17,868 nucleotides of DNA from JADJLQ01 sp034439915 (GCA_034439915.1 JAWXBI010000010.1:1-17868), one strand, 5' to 3'; numbered from the stretch's first letter, positions 1 through 9,400 are shown. Program-made: numbers and translations. The notes: a model not told the origin generated them from the letters alone.

Positions 1-98
1 CGATAAACAGAAACGAAGTCATCGGAGCCGGAGTATTGTACTATACTATCGAAGCTAAAGACTTCAGCGCTACCAAGAAAATGATTTTGGTTGACTAA
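1..98 (+). CDS. 3' end of a T9SS type A sorting-domain protein (partial)
   Basis: The first bases are the tail of a gene that starts outside the window. The reading frame (first full codon at base 3, stop TAA at 96-98) ends in GVLYYTIEAKDFSATKKMIL followed by VD. This matches the last strands of the type A T9SS C-terminal sorting domain and closely resembles the ends of the proteins at 6456 (GIYYYKLES...RKMILLN) and 13407 (GIVYYRLDY...RKMILME). In this family the domain directs export across the outer membrane by the type IX system and is usually removed with surface attachment or release. Only about 31 residues are visible, so the cargo domain is unknown. A strong terminator follows 40 bases later. 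The resemblance suggests the cluster of secreted paralogues extends upstream, which is inference. Confidence 0.8.
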   Translation, partial: INRNEVIGAGVLYYTIEAKDFSATKKMILVD

Positions 99-137
99 TT
101 GTCTCCCTGGTATTTAGGGAAAAAATAATTTTAACTT

Positions 138-176
138 AAAAGAGCCGGCAATATTTTGCCGGCTCTTTTTGTTTTT
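138..176 (+). terminator. Rho-independent terminator after the upstream partial gene
   Basis: A perfect 14-bp stem (138-151 paired with 156-169, GC-rich core GAGCCGGC/GCCGGCTC) has a 4-base TATT loop and is followed by a T-rich run (TTTTTGTTTTT) through 176. It lies 40 bases after the TAA at 96-98 and ends the upstream transcript. The A-rich left flank could also let it work in the reverse direction, but no gene converges on it. Confidence 0.92.
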
Positions 177-321
177 ATGGGGTTTTAACAAAATTGGAAC
201 GATTTTGGAAGTAGGTAGAAAGTGAAATGGATTCGTTTTCACGAATGAATTCAAAACCAAACTGTTATTAACAATTTAAAGCAATTTCTAAACGTTATTC
301 AAATGGTTTTGCCGAAGAAAC

Positions 322-329
322 TATCTTTG
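322..329 (+). promoter_or_regulatory. Bacteroidota-type -7 promoter element (TAnnTTTG)
   Basis: TATCTTTG, followed by CA, matches the Bacteroidota primary sigma factor -7 consensus TAnnTTTG. It lies 49 bases upstream of the ATG at 379, which would give a short leader. I see no clear -33 TTTG at the usual spacing of about 19-21 bases, so the call rests on the -7 box, its position, and the terminator that isolates this gene from the one upstream. The region between the terminator and this box holds only a small hairpin (ATTCGT/ACGAAT, 231-246). Confidence 0.55.
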
Positions 330-378
330 CAACCCGGACGATAATTATAATTTATAAAGTGTTAAAAATTCTTAATCC

Positions 379-2529
379 ATGAATTTAATGCGAATCTTTT
401 GTCTTCTCCTTTTGTGCAATTTTTCTCTTCTTGCGACTGGATCAGCCGCTAATAAATATTTAAATCCAAATGTAATATTTAGAGGTTCCACTGAAACAGG
501 GCAACCAAATAGTGAGGCTACAGTAAAGTTCACGGTAGAGAATTTTACGGATATTGCTTCTATGCAATGGACCATCAAATTTAATCCGGCCATAATTCAA
601 TATATACCCCCGCCGGGAGCTTTTGGATTAACAGGTTTAGATGCAAGTAGTTTCAATACCCAACGAGCGGGTGAAGGTATTATAACTTTTCTTTGGTATG
701 ATCAGCAAGGAAGGTCTGTGGCGAATGGTACTATAATTTATTCTATCAAATTTAAACTTATCGGAGCCAATGGCACATTCAGTAATGTTGAATTTTCCAA
801 TACACCATTAGCTATAGAGATTGCGGATAAAAATGCGATGAAATGTGCAGCTACCACAAACAATGGCAGAGTAAACATAGGAAGCATAATCGAACCAACA
901 GGGTTGACCATCAAAGCAGCAGATGCCAATGCAGCCAAAGATCAGGAAGTTTGTATACCGATATCCGTGACCGGATTCAAGAGTATAAATGCCATGCAAT
1001 TTTCGTTAGGCTGGGACACCAGTAGAATTAAATTTACAAAGATTCAGAATTTTGCCGGGTTGACTTCATTTGATCAAAGCAGTTTTAATTTAGCATTGAC
1101 AAATTCAGGAAAATTAGTAAGTGTATGGTTTGACCCAAACACTACCGGACAGACCGTTGCCGACGGTACGAATATCTTTGAGGTTTGTTTTCGATACACC
1201 GGGCCTTGTCCGGGTTCAGGAAAAATAAATTTTACAGACGATCCAACCAAAACCGTTTTTAATTCCACCACAGGTGGTTCATTATCCGCGACTAAAACAT
1301 CTGGTACTATCACTGCCTCTAGTTGTGGAACAGCGCTATCCGTCAGCACATCTAAAATTACCCATCCATGTCCCGGACAAACAAATGGGGCAATTGAGAT
1401 ATCAACCACCGGTGGAACTGGTACATTGACCTATACCTGGACAAACAATTCAACGAATAGAAACCTCTCCGGTGTAGGTGCTGGAAGTTATAACGTTACT
1501 GTAAGAGATGGTGCTGGGACGACAGCTACTTTAGCGGCTGCCGTTAATTTAACGGCAGTAACCGTTGCCGCGACCAAAAAAGACCCTACGACTGGTCAAT
1601 CAAACGGTGAAATAACTCTGGCAGTCACAGGAGGTAATACCAACTATACCTACAAGTGGAGCAACAATGCGACCACTAAGGATATTAATAATCTCGCAAT
1701 CGGTGTTTATTCATATACGGTTACGGATGCCAGTAATTGTGCAGTTTCCGGGACTGAGAGTCTGGGTACTGTGGGATTGGATATCACTTCCATTGTCCCT
1801 GTGGGCCCTGCCTGTGCAGGCCAATCCAGCGGATCTATAAATATTACCGTGGTGGGTGGAACAGGTCCTTACCAGTTTACCTGGACAGGACCCAGTGGAT
1901 TCACTGCTTCCACAGAAGACATTTCTGGACTTAAATCCGGTACGTATAAGGTAACCGTTAAAGATGCAGCAAATCTTACTAAAGCTTCGGATAATATCGT
2001 GTTGACTGAACCGGCAAACCCAGTAAAGGTAACCGCCAGGATCAAATCAGTGTCCAGCCTGGGCAACGATGGTGAAATCACACCGACCGCAACAGGAGGT
2101 ACTGCACCTTATCAATATCGTTGGAATACCGGGTCGACAAGCAGCAGCCTGACCAGTCTGGCTAAAGGCAATTATGGACTTACCGTTACAGACTCCAAAG
2201 GATGCACCACTTCCAATGCTTATGTAGTGGGTGGTATGGTAGATGGGGAGTGTTTTACAGCCCAGCGTGCTTTCACACCCAACGGAGATGGTATCAATGA
2301 AGTTTTTGTGATCAATTGTTCAGAAACTATTTCGAATCAATTATTAGTATATAATCGCTGGAATCAATTGGTTTATAGGGTCTCAAATTATACCAATGAT
2401 TGGGTAGGTGTGGACCTCAAAGGATTTATTTTACCTGATGGTGTTTATTATTGGATCTTAAAAGACAACAGCGGAACCAACAATACACTCTATAAAGGTA
2501 ATGTCACCCTATTGAGGGACCTTAATTAA
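379..2529 (+). CDS. Secreted double-cohesin, SprB-repeat protein with T9SS type B sorting domain
   Basis: This is a 716-residue secreted surface protein. The order seen is: signal peptide (about 1-24); two related cohesin-like beta domains (about 25-168 and 172-316), both with the pattern SMQW/AMQF, a following SFN, and a W-(Y/F)-D strand before ANGT/ADGT; four SprB-like repeats (about 319-620) with the recurring pattern NG.I....TGG...Y.W and G.Y..TV.D; and a C-terminal type B/CHU_C sorting domain from about 623, starting AFTPNGDGINE and ending NVTLLRDLN. Type B domains are exported by T9SS and typically need a PorP/SprF partner, which is the next gene, 37 bases downstream. SprB-like repeats occur in gliding and surface adhesins. 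The N-terminal cohesins could receive the dockerins encoded downstream, which is inference. An ATG at 388 is an alternative start that keeps the signal peptide. No catalytic domain is seen. Confidence 0.9.
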   Translation: MNLMRIFCLLLLCNFSLLATGSAANKYLNPNVIFRGSTETGQPNSEATVKFTVENFTDIASMQWTIKFNPAIIQYIPPPGAFGLTGLDASSFNTQRAGEGIITFLWYDQQGRSVANGTIIYSIKFKLIGANGTFSNVEFSNTPLAIEIADKNAMKCAATTNNGRVNIGSIIEPTGLTIKAADANAAKDQEVCIPISVTGFKSINAMQFSLGWDTSRIKFTKIQNFAGLTSFDQSSFNLALTNSGKLVSVWFDPNTTGQTVADGTNIFEVCFRYTGPCPGSGKINFTDDPTKTVFNSTTGGSLSATKTSGTITASSCGTALSVSTSKITHPCPGQTNGAIEISTTGGTGTLTYTWTNNSTNRNLSGVGAGSYNVTVRDGAGTTATLAAAVNLTAVTVAATKKDPTTGQSNGEITLAVTGGNTNYTYKWSNNATTKDINNLAIGVYSYTVTDASNCAVSGTESLGTVGLDITSIVPVGPACAGQSSGSINITVVGGTGPYQFTWTGPSGFTASTEDISGLKSGTYKVTVKDAANLTKASDNIVLTEPANPVKVTARIKSVSSLGNDGEITPTATGGTAPYQYRWNTGSTSSSLTSLAKGNYGLTVTDSKGCTTSNAYVVGGMVDGECFTAQRAFTPNGDGINEVFVINCSETISNQLLVYNRWNQLVYRVSNYTNDWVGVDLKGFILPDGVYYWILKDNSGTNNTLYKGNVTLLRDLN

Positions 2530-2566
2530 TACTTGAAATAACAAACGGGTTAAAATAACAGATGTT

Positions 2567-3481
2567 ATGAAAAAACTTTTACTTGCCGTAGTTTGCTTTT
2601 TAACCATCCAATCTGGATTAAATGCGCAGGATGAAGCAATTTATTCACAATATATCTTCCATCCTATCCTGGTAAATCCGGCATATGCAGGATTTAAACA
2701 AGACTACGAGCTATTGTTTAATTTTAGGAACACGCACGCCGGGTTTCCGGGAGCCCCCAGGACTTATACGCTGAGTTTTAATGGTCCAATCGCACCAAAA
2801 TTGGGATTTGTTGGCCTCCTGTTTAACGACAAAGCGGGGGACCTTAATAAATTTAAAGGACAAGCCGGATTAGCCTACAAATTTGACCTGGGTACTGTAA
2901 AGCTCAATGCAGGATTGGCGGCACAGTTTCAAAAGATTCAACTGGCGAATGGGGCAATTCTGGATTCAGGTATAGATCCTTCAGATCCTTTGATTCGGGC
3001 AGCTGCTGACGGGCTCAACTTTTTTAATACTTCCATAGGAATTTATGGGGAACAAAGTGAAAAATTGTTTTTCGGAATTTCTGTAGTAGATCTCGTCAGG
3101 ACGCGCATTGATGATATCCAATCTATTACCGATCAAAATTCATTCTTCAAATATTTTAATGCATGGCTAGGTTATCGCTGGAATGTAGCAAATTATAATT
3201 TTACCGTTGAACCTTCGATCATGATCAAAAGATTGAGAAATGTTCCTTTTCAGACGGACTTAAACCTAAAAATGAGTTTTCTGGATGAACAATTATTTGG
3301 CGGGGTATCTTACTCCATTGGTGGTTTTAGCAAAACCTCATTCATGCTAGGGACTCGTATTAATTCCTTTAAACTCTTTTATTCATACGATGTAGCACTG
3401 GAGGACTTTCAAAAATATAATAACGGATCTCACGAATTGTCACTTTCATTTATGATAAAGTCGGCAATGAGTGGGAAATAA
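2567..3481 (+). CDS. PorP/SprF family T9SS outer-membrane protein
   Basis: This 304-residue protein starts with a signal peptide (cleavage near NAQ, residue 21). It continues with the family signature Q-Y-I-F-H-P-I-L-V-NPAYAGF at residues 28-43. The rest has alternating beta-strand character with many aromatic strand ends, as expected for an outer-membrane beta-barrel of about 300 residues. PorP and SprF proteins act with T9SS; SprF-like members are needed for export or surface attachment of their type B cargo such as SprB. The position 37 bases after a type B cargo gene, with no terminator between, fits a dedicated cargo-partner pair. The start ATG at 2567 follows an A-rich stretch; Shine-Dalgarno sites are often weak in this phylum. 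Family assignment is strong; the identity of the specific cargo is inferred from position. Confidence 0.92.
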   Translation: MKKLLLAVVCFLTIQSGLNAQDEAIYSQYIFHPILVNPAYAGFKQDYELLFNFRNTHAGFPGAPRTYTLSFNGPIAPKLGFVGLLFNDKAGDLNKFKGQAGLAYKFDLGTVKLNAGLAAQFQKIQLANGAILDSGIDPSDPLIRAAADGLNFFNTSIGIYGEQSEKLFFGISVVDLVRTRIDDIQSITDQNSFFKYFNAWLGYRWNVANYNFTVEPSIMIKRLRNVPFQTDLNLKMSFLDEQLFGGVSYSIGGFSKTSFMLGTRINSFKLFYSYDVALEDFQKYNNGSHELSLSFMIKSAMSGK

Positions 3482-3633
3482 AATTTCAGTTAATATTTCC
3501 CAGCCCCGGTTATATCGACTTATACCTGTTGGATCATGATATTAGATAAACAACGAATACCTAAGTTTATTATTCTCTGTATTTAACAAATCAATTTTAA
3601 CTATATAAGATATTTTTTTTGCATAGCTTCATT

Positions 3634-3711
3634 TTTAACTTAAAATAAGAAGGGAACTAATCGGGTTTTTATACTTTTAGTGTTCCCTTCAGATTGTTCA
3701 CTTAAGTTAAA
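3634..3711 (+). promoter_or_regulatory. Nested double-stem structure in the leader of the 3725 gene
   Basis: Two perfect inverted repeats are nested. The outer stem is 10 bp (3634-3643 TTTAACTTAA with 3702-3711 TTAAGTTAAA). The inner stem is 9 bp (3649-3657 GAAGGGAAC with 3682-3690 GTTCCCTTC) with a 24-base loop. The structure ends 13 bases before the ATG at 3725. No T-run follows the inner stem, so it is not a typical terminator for the upstream pair. It could control translation or stability of the downstream mRNA, or be a protein-binding site. Its role is unknown and the call rests only on base pairing. Confidence 0.5.
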
Positions 3712-3724
3712 TGTTATATCTAAA

Positions 3725-6055
3725 ATGAAGCACTATATAGTTTTTGTTTTCAGCCTGATTTCATTGGGATGGTCTACCACTGCGCAGGCTTCTCTCGAAA
3801 TTCATTGTCCCAGTGATAAAGAAATAACCTATAGCCAATACCAGGCAGGGAATTATTATGATAAACCGGTGGTGTATGGTGCTCATACCAAGTATGGCCC
3901 CTGGATCTATCCACATCTAAAATGTGGAAGCGGATATGTCGACGTAAAGTGGGAAATTGTTGATCATTATGCACGATCCTATTATTGTACTCAAACGATA
4001 TGGGTCAATAACAGCTCAGCGAATTCGGGTATTTCAGTATGGTGTCCAAATGAGTTAACGATAGATTGTGACCAGGTAGACAACTTCTATTATCCAAAGC
4101 CAGAGGTCACTGGTAGTAATTATTGGATTTATGGTCCTTGGGTTTCAAAGTCATTAAATGATTGTGGTGTAGGGAGTATATGGGTAGAATGGAAAGTGGT
4201 GGATGGCTGCGGAAAAAATTATTATTGTAAATCGGCGATTTGGGTAAAACCCAGACCGGGATATGTGAAAATTTACTGGCCCAGGGATTTTGAAGCGGAT
4301 TTGTGTAAAGATAATATTGACCCCAAATACCTGCCATATCCTTATGGTTACCCGGACCTTTATCAAAAAAATCCCTGTGCCAAATATGGTTTCAGTTATA
4401 AGGATGAAGAATACACTTTTCCTAATGATCCCGGAATTTGCAAAAAAATTATCAGAAGATGGACGGTAATCGATTGGTGTACCTATAATTTAAATGGATA
4501 CGGCCATTCAAGTGGTAAGTGGGAATATGCACAATTAATTAAAATTGTTAGTAAGGCTAAACCCACCATATCCTGTACACCTGAAGTGAAGATAAACCAG
4601 GAAGCGTATGGTAATTTTGCTTGGGTAGACATACCTATTCCTTCGATTACGTCTACCTGCAATGGATTATCCAAACTTACTCATAATTCTATATACGCTA
4701 CCCATTCGGGTCCGGATGCCAGTGGAAATTATCCGACGGGGACTACTTATGTGATTTTTAAAGTTACTGACCCCTGCGGAAATATGGCTGTTTGTACGAC
4801 CAAAGTAATTGTCCTGGATAAAACCCTCCCAACTCCGTATTGCATCGGATCGCTGGTAACCAGTATCGCCTGGCATGCCGATGGAATTTATACTATAATC
4901 GATCCTAAAAAATTTGATGTCGGATCATTTGACAACAAAACTCCTAAAGAAAAATTGAAGTTTACCGCTGTACCCAATAAATTTACCTGTGATAGTTTAG
5001 GTACACGAAAACTAAGGATTTGGGTAGAAGATGAAGCCGGCAATAAAGACTACTGCACCGTTACTTTGATCTTACAGGATAATAAAGGGATGTGCCCGCC
5101 TCCTCCACTCCCAACCCATCAGGATACCCTGACCATTTCTGGTTTGTTAATTAACCCGGGTTTAAATCCTTTGGATAGTGTACAACTAAAGGTAACATCC
5201 AGTCAAATTTCTTTATCCTTGCTGGCTAGCGGGCATTATATTACCCCCAAGCTTCAAGCAGGCCAGGACTATAAAATCATTCCTACAAAGAAAAGTCAAT
5301 TCCTGCAAGGAGTGACGGTTGCTGATTATACTCTTTTATTAGACCATTTGCAGGGAAAAGACACCCTAACCGATCCCTATCAACTTTTAGCAGCAGATAT
5401 TGACCTCAATGATACAATAGACATGAATGACGCATTTTTGTTAGGTTATTATATATTGATCTACTCTAATGGTACAAAGGATACGCTGACCTCCTGGAGA
5501 TTTATTCCTGCTGATTACAACGTAAATCTAATCAACCCGCTTTCCAACTCTTTGAAAAACGTGCCGGACTTTCTTCAGTATTCAGATCTCGATACCGTTA
5601 TTGATGATGCCGATTTCATTGGAGTCAAAATAGGGGACCTTACCGGAGACATTTTATTAAACTCATCATCTATTGAATCCCTCACCCAACTTAAGGCTCA
5701 ACTTCAAATGATGCAACAAAGTCGCAATAAGACTTTCCATCAAGCTCTAACCAAACCATCCTTAAGCATGGAAAATCCACAACAACAATTCAGTAAACCG
5801 GCCTCTTTAACCGTATTTCCAAATCCATTCTATCAACAAACTACCCTGCAATTGGAATCCCAGGAAGCTGAAAAGGCAATTTTGCAGGTGGTGGATATTC
5901 ATGGTAAATCAGTATCTCATCAAACCTATTGGCTGAATAAAGGAATGAATCAATTGAAGATAGAAGGGGACGTTTTGAGACAGCAAGGAATATATTTCTA
6001 TCAATTGCACACCTCCACTGGTATTTTTAACGGCAAATTTAGCTATCTGAAATAG
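3725..6055 (+). CDS. Secreted dockerin protein with aromatic-rich repeats, HYR-like modules and T9SS type A domain
   Basis: I set the start at ATG 3725, giving 776 residues and a clean signal peptide (cleavage after AQA, residue 22). The longer frame would use GTG 3680, which sits inside a leader hairpin. Modules in order: two tandem Tyr/Trp-rich repeats (about 26-95 and 98-180, each with CP, YGPW, a W-x(2)-VD strand and YYC...IWV); a WPRD module ending in IIRRWTVIDWC (to about 252); an HYR-like module (PTISCTPEV to VCTTKVIVLDK); a CDSLGTR module; a CnaB-like module (about 475-522); a dockerin (about 523-580); the FIGVKIGDL linker; a Q/S-rich spacer; and a type A sorting domain from about 694 (VFPNPF...GIYFYQL). 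The first dockerin loop has lost its calcium ligands; the second (D558, D560, N562, D569) is intact. Unlike the downstream proteins it has no C-terminal cohesin-like domain. Probable role: surface adhesin or matrix component. Confidence 0.85.
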   Translation: MKHYIVFVFSLISLGWSTTAQASLEIHCPSDKEITYSQYQAGNYYDKPVVYGAHTKYGPWIYPHLKCGSGYVDVKWEIVDHYARSYYCTQTIWVNNSSANSGISVWCPNELTIDCDQVDNFYYPKPEVTGSNYWIYGPWVSKSLNDCGVGSIWVEWKVVDGCGKNYYCKSAIWVKPRPGYVKIYWPRDFEADLCKDNIDPKYLPYPYGYPDLYQKNPCAKYGFSYKDEEYTFPNDPGICKKIIRRWTVIDWCTYNLNGYGHSSGKWEYAQLIKIVSKAKPTISCTPEVKINQEAYGNFAWVDIPIPSITSTCNGLSKLTHNSIYATHSGPDASGNYPTGTTYVIFKVTDPCGNMAVCTTKVIVLDKTLPTPYCIGSLVTSIAWHADGIYTIIDPKKFDVGSFDNKTPKEKLKFTAVPNKFTCDSLGTRKLRIWVEDEAGNKDYCTVTLILQDNKGMCPPPPLPTHQDTLTISGLLINPGLNPLDSVQLKVTSSQISLSLLASGHYITPKLQAGQDYKIIPTKKSQFLQGVTVADYTLLLDHLQGKDTLTDPYQLLAADIDLNDTIDMNDAFLLGYYILIYSNGTKDTLTSWRFIPADYNVNLINPLSNSLKNVPDFLQYSDLDTVIDDADFIGVKIGDLTGDILLNSSSIESLTQLKAQLQMMQQSRNKTFHQALTKPSLSMENPQQQFSKPASLTVFPNPFYQQTTLQLESQEAEKAILQVVDIHGKSVSHQTYWLNKGMNQLKIEGDVLRQQGIYFYQLHTSTGIFNGKFSYLK

Positions 6056-6455
6056 TATTTCGGGACCTATCTGACCACAAATATCATCTAATTTATTAGA
6101 TATCATTATTATTACACATAATAATAATGTGTAATATGTTAAACCAAAATAGGACGTTTACCTATTATAGGGTATCTTAGTCAATTACACATTACATATT
6201 TTTGTAATGTGTAATATAATTAAATACAATAAAATATAGTTAGCACTTTATTTTAATATGATTTAATTGGTTTACTCCCATCCCAAAATTTGATTTTACT
6301 TTTTTGCTTCAAAGCTAAAATGAAGAGGAGTGTTCTTACTTCCTTAAGGTAGAGTCATTCAAGCAGTATATGTTTTAGAAATCAATCTCCCACCGGAATT
6401 AGGCCGGTTGGCAGGTTACTATTAACGTATTCATTAATGATCAAAACTGTTTGAT
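6056..6455. other. 400-base AT-rich intergenic region
   Basis: No convincing gene is present between the stop at 6055 and the ATG at 6456. The first half (6086-6217) holds a cluster of dyad repeats, described separately. The second half is AT-rich and contains a T-run followed by GC (TACTTTTTTG, 6297-6306) that resembles a stretched Bacteroidota -7 box but does not fit the spacing of TAnnTTTG. It also contains a near-palindrome centred on CCTTAAGG (about 6340-6350). The promoter for the 6456-13296 unit most likely lies here but I cannot place it confidently. Confidence 0.6.
6086..6217. repeat. Cluster of three inverted repeats sharing the ATTACACAT motif
   Basis: Three dyads occur within 132 bases. 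(1) ATCTAAT-TT-ATTAGAT at 6086-6101. (2) TATTACACAT (6110-6119) with ATGTGTAATA (6127-6136) around a 7-base loop. (3) ATTACACATTACA (6184-6196) with TGTAATGTGTAAT (6203-6215) around a 6-base loop, 13 bp perfect. Dyads 2 and 3 share ATTACACAT in both orientations, and the 13-mer TAATGTGTAATAT occurs at 6125-6137 and 6205-6217, exactly 80 bases apart. The stems are AT-rich and lack T-tails, so terminators are unlikely. Paired operator sites for the downstream operon are a possible reading. Confidence 0.7.
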
Positions 6456-9400
6456 ATGGTAAAGGAAGTTATAAAGAGTTTGTTGTTGGTTTGGTGTTTC
6501 ACCCTGTTCAATCTGGAAACCACTTATTCCCAATGCACCTCTACATTTGGTTCATACCTGGTATTTCCCTGTAATACCGATACGGCGTTGATCCCAAAAC
6601 CAACGCCGGTTACGGTCGTGGGTTGTGGAGATGTGACTTCGGTACAGGCGGTCCTTCCATTTCAAACTATCATGAATGGATGTGATTCAACTTGTTTTTC
6701 ACTATTGCTCCGTCAATGGTTGATCCGGATAGACGGGGAACCCAACCAGTTACTCAATGACACTATTTGTTTTACACGTGTTGCTTTGGATGATATAGTG
6801 TGCCCAAATAATACCCTGGTTTATTGCAATTCAGGTTTATCCCTCGACACCAGCATTGCAGCATTAGGCTCCCCCATACATCATCAGGGGATTCCCTGCA
6901 ATATATTGCAAAGTGGCCCCACCCAGATTATATGGTTTAGTGGCGCTAAGGGTTGCCTGAAGTTTACACGTCAATGGCTGATTATGGATTGGTGTAATCC
7001 GGGTAGAATTGATACCTGCCGTCAAACGATAGAGGTCCGGGATACCATTGATCCAACGATTGTTGTTGCTTCCAGTTTACCGGATGCCAGCACCACAGGA
7101 GATGCTTGTACGGCGAAAGTTAATTTTCCGCCTGCTACCATCAGTGATAGTTGTTCCAATAATGCACAGATCAAAGTAAAAATTGTAATTGCCGGACAGA
7201 CCATTTATACCAATGGAGGAATAATTACCAATATTCCCCAGGGAAACCATATGGCTATTTATACAGCGGATGACGGGTGTGGTAACACCAGCTCAGACAC
7301 CAGTTTAATCACAGTCAAAGATAATGTCGGTCCGGTGGCTATTTGTAAAAGTGGTAAAACCATCCAATTGGGTCAGGCCGGGATGTTGACGATGCCTGCA
7401 TCAGCATTTGATGATGGTAGTTTTGATTTATGCACTCCTTTTACTACTGTTAAAGTAAGGCGATTACCCTGGTCTTCGTTTTGTGCACTGACGAACGCTT
7501 CAGTAAACCGGTTTGATGACCTGGTCAAATTTTGTTGCGAAGATGCCAACAAGGATATTATGGTCATTGTCAGAGTTTATCAGGGCTTAATACAACCCGG
7601 GCCTATCAGCCTGGATGCATATGGGGTATATACGGATTGTATGGTAATGGTAAAAGTATTGGATAAAGCCGGCCCCACGATTTCTTGCCCGCTCGATACA
7701 ACCATCGAATGCAGGGATATAACGAAAAAAAGCGTAAAGAGTTTGACCGCTTACGGATCGGCTATTGTCAGCGACATGTGCCTGGATTCTGTTTGGATAG
7801 ACAGCCTGCCTGCTCTCAATCAATGCCAGACCGGTAAAATTATACGAAGGATAAACGCAAAAGATAAGGCGGGAAATATTTCATTTTGTAACCAAACGAT
7901 TTATGTGGTCAATTCAGATCCGTTCGATGGTTATGACTCAACGGATATTGCCTGGCCAAAAGATACCACCTTTTTTATTTGTTCTGCGAATACAGGTACA
8001 TCGGTAACCGGATTGCCCGTTGTACTAGACCCCGCCTGCAGCCAATTGGTATTCAAGTCGGAAGAGGAGGTCTATTCCTATACCCCATCGGCATGTAAAA
8101 AAATACTGCGAAGATGGACTGTCACCGACTGGTGTCAGCTTTCTGACATCAACCACAAAGCTGGTAAATGGTATTATACTCAAAAAATCATCGTCATGGA
8201 TACGATCAAGCCCGTATTGTCTGTACCCGGGAATTTCATCGTCAATAATATGGATTCGGCCTGCGGTTCGGTCTTGGTCAACGTGCCTTTACCATCTGCA
8301 ATTGATTGTACTCCATTTGCAAATCTTGGCTGGTCTTATATACTTGATTTATTCAGTGATGGTCTGAATCTGATACCGGGAAATACTCAAAATGCGAGCC
8401 AGAGTATGCCAAATGGTACGCACACGTTGGAATTTAAAGTAGCGGATCAATGTGGGAATACAACAACCAGAACTACGATAATCACCGTCCGTGACGCCAA
8501 GAAACCCACGGCAGTCGTCATGCATGGTTTAGCTACCGATATCTCTTTAATGAACGGAATAGTAATGGCCCGGGTGCATGCAAAATTATTTTTTGTGCCG
8601 AGTACCCTGGACAATTGTACTCCGTTTAATAAATTGAAATTTTCCTTTTCCCCCAGCCTTGGCGATAGCCTGAGAATTTATACCTGTGATAGTATTGGCA
8701 CCAGACTCGTCAAACTATATATCACGGATGAAGCAGGTAACCAGGATTGGGTCAATTCCTACATTATCATTCAAAATAACATGGGAGCCTGTGGAGGACC
8801 GAGTCCGGCATCCGGCCTTCGGACCACAGCTATTGAAGGAAAAATTAAAACAGAATGGGGATCGCTGATCGAACAGGTGGGGATTAAATTAATGCATGGA
8901 GAAGATGCCATGCCTGAACTGATGTCCAATGGAAAATATACGATCCGTGATTTGTTTATGGGGCAGTCCTATCAAATTATCCCTAAAAAAGACGTCAATC
9001 CATTAAACGGGGTCAGCACCTTGGATCTCATTATGATTCAAAAACACATTCTGGGTGCTCAGCTTTTTAAGACCCCCTATAAATTAATTGCCGCTGATAT
9101 TGATAAAAACGGCGAAATCAATGGGGTAGATCTGGTGGAGCTGAGAAGATTGATACTCGGGGTGGACAAATCATTTACAAAAAATGAATCCTGGAGATTT
9201 GTAGATGCCGGTTACCGCTTTATAAATCAAAATCAGGCGCTGAAAGAAGCATTTAATGAGTTTTATTTAATTAAAAATCTTCAACAACCCATGCAGATTG
9301 ATTTTGTGGGGGTAAAAATCGGCGATGTAAATGAGTCCAGCATTACTACTGAATTGCAACGATTGGAAGATAGGAACGCCCCGCCACTTAAACCATTATA

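Noticed and set aside
3611..3621. TATTTTTTTTG as a -7 promoter box for the 3725 gene
   Set aside because: The gap between TA and TTTG is four bases and not two, and no -33 element is at the right distance. TACTTTTTTG at 6297-6306 fails in the same way.
3680..3724. GTG start at 3680 extending the dockerin protein by 15 residues
   Set aside because: The extension (MFPSDCSLKLNVISK) adds a non-signal stretch before a typical signal peptide, and the GTG lies inside the inner leader hairpin. ATG 3725 is preferred.
6110..6215. Short palindromes as a CRISPR array or insertion-sequence ends
   Set aside because: There are only two related units with unequal internal spacing, no spacers of constant length, no transposase and no target-site duplication.
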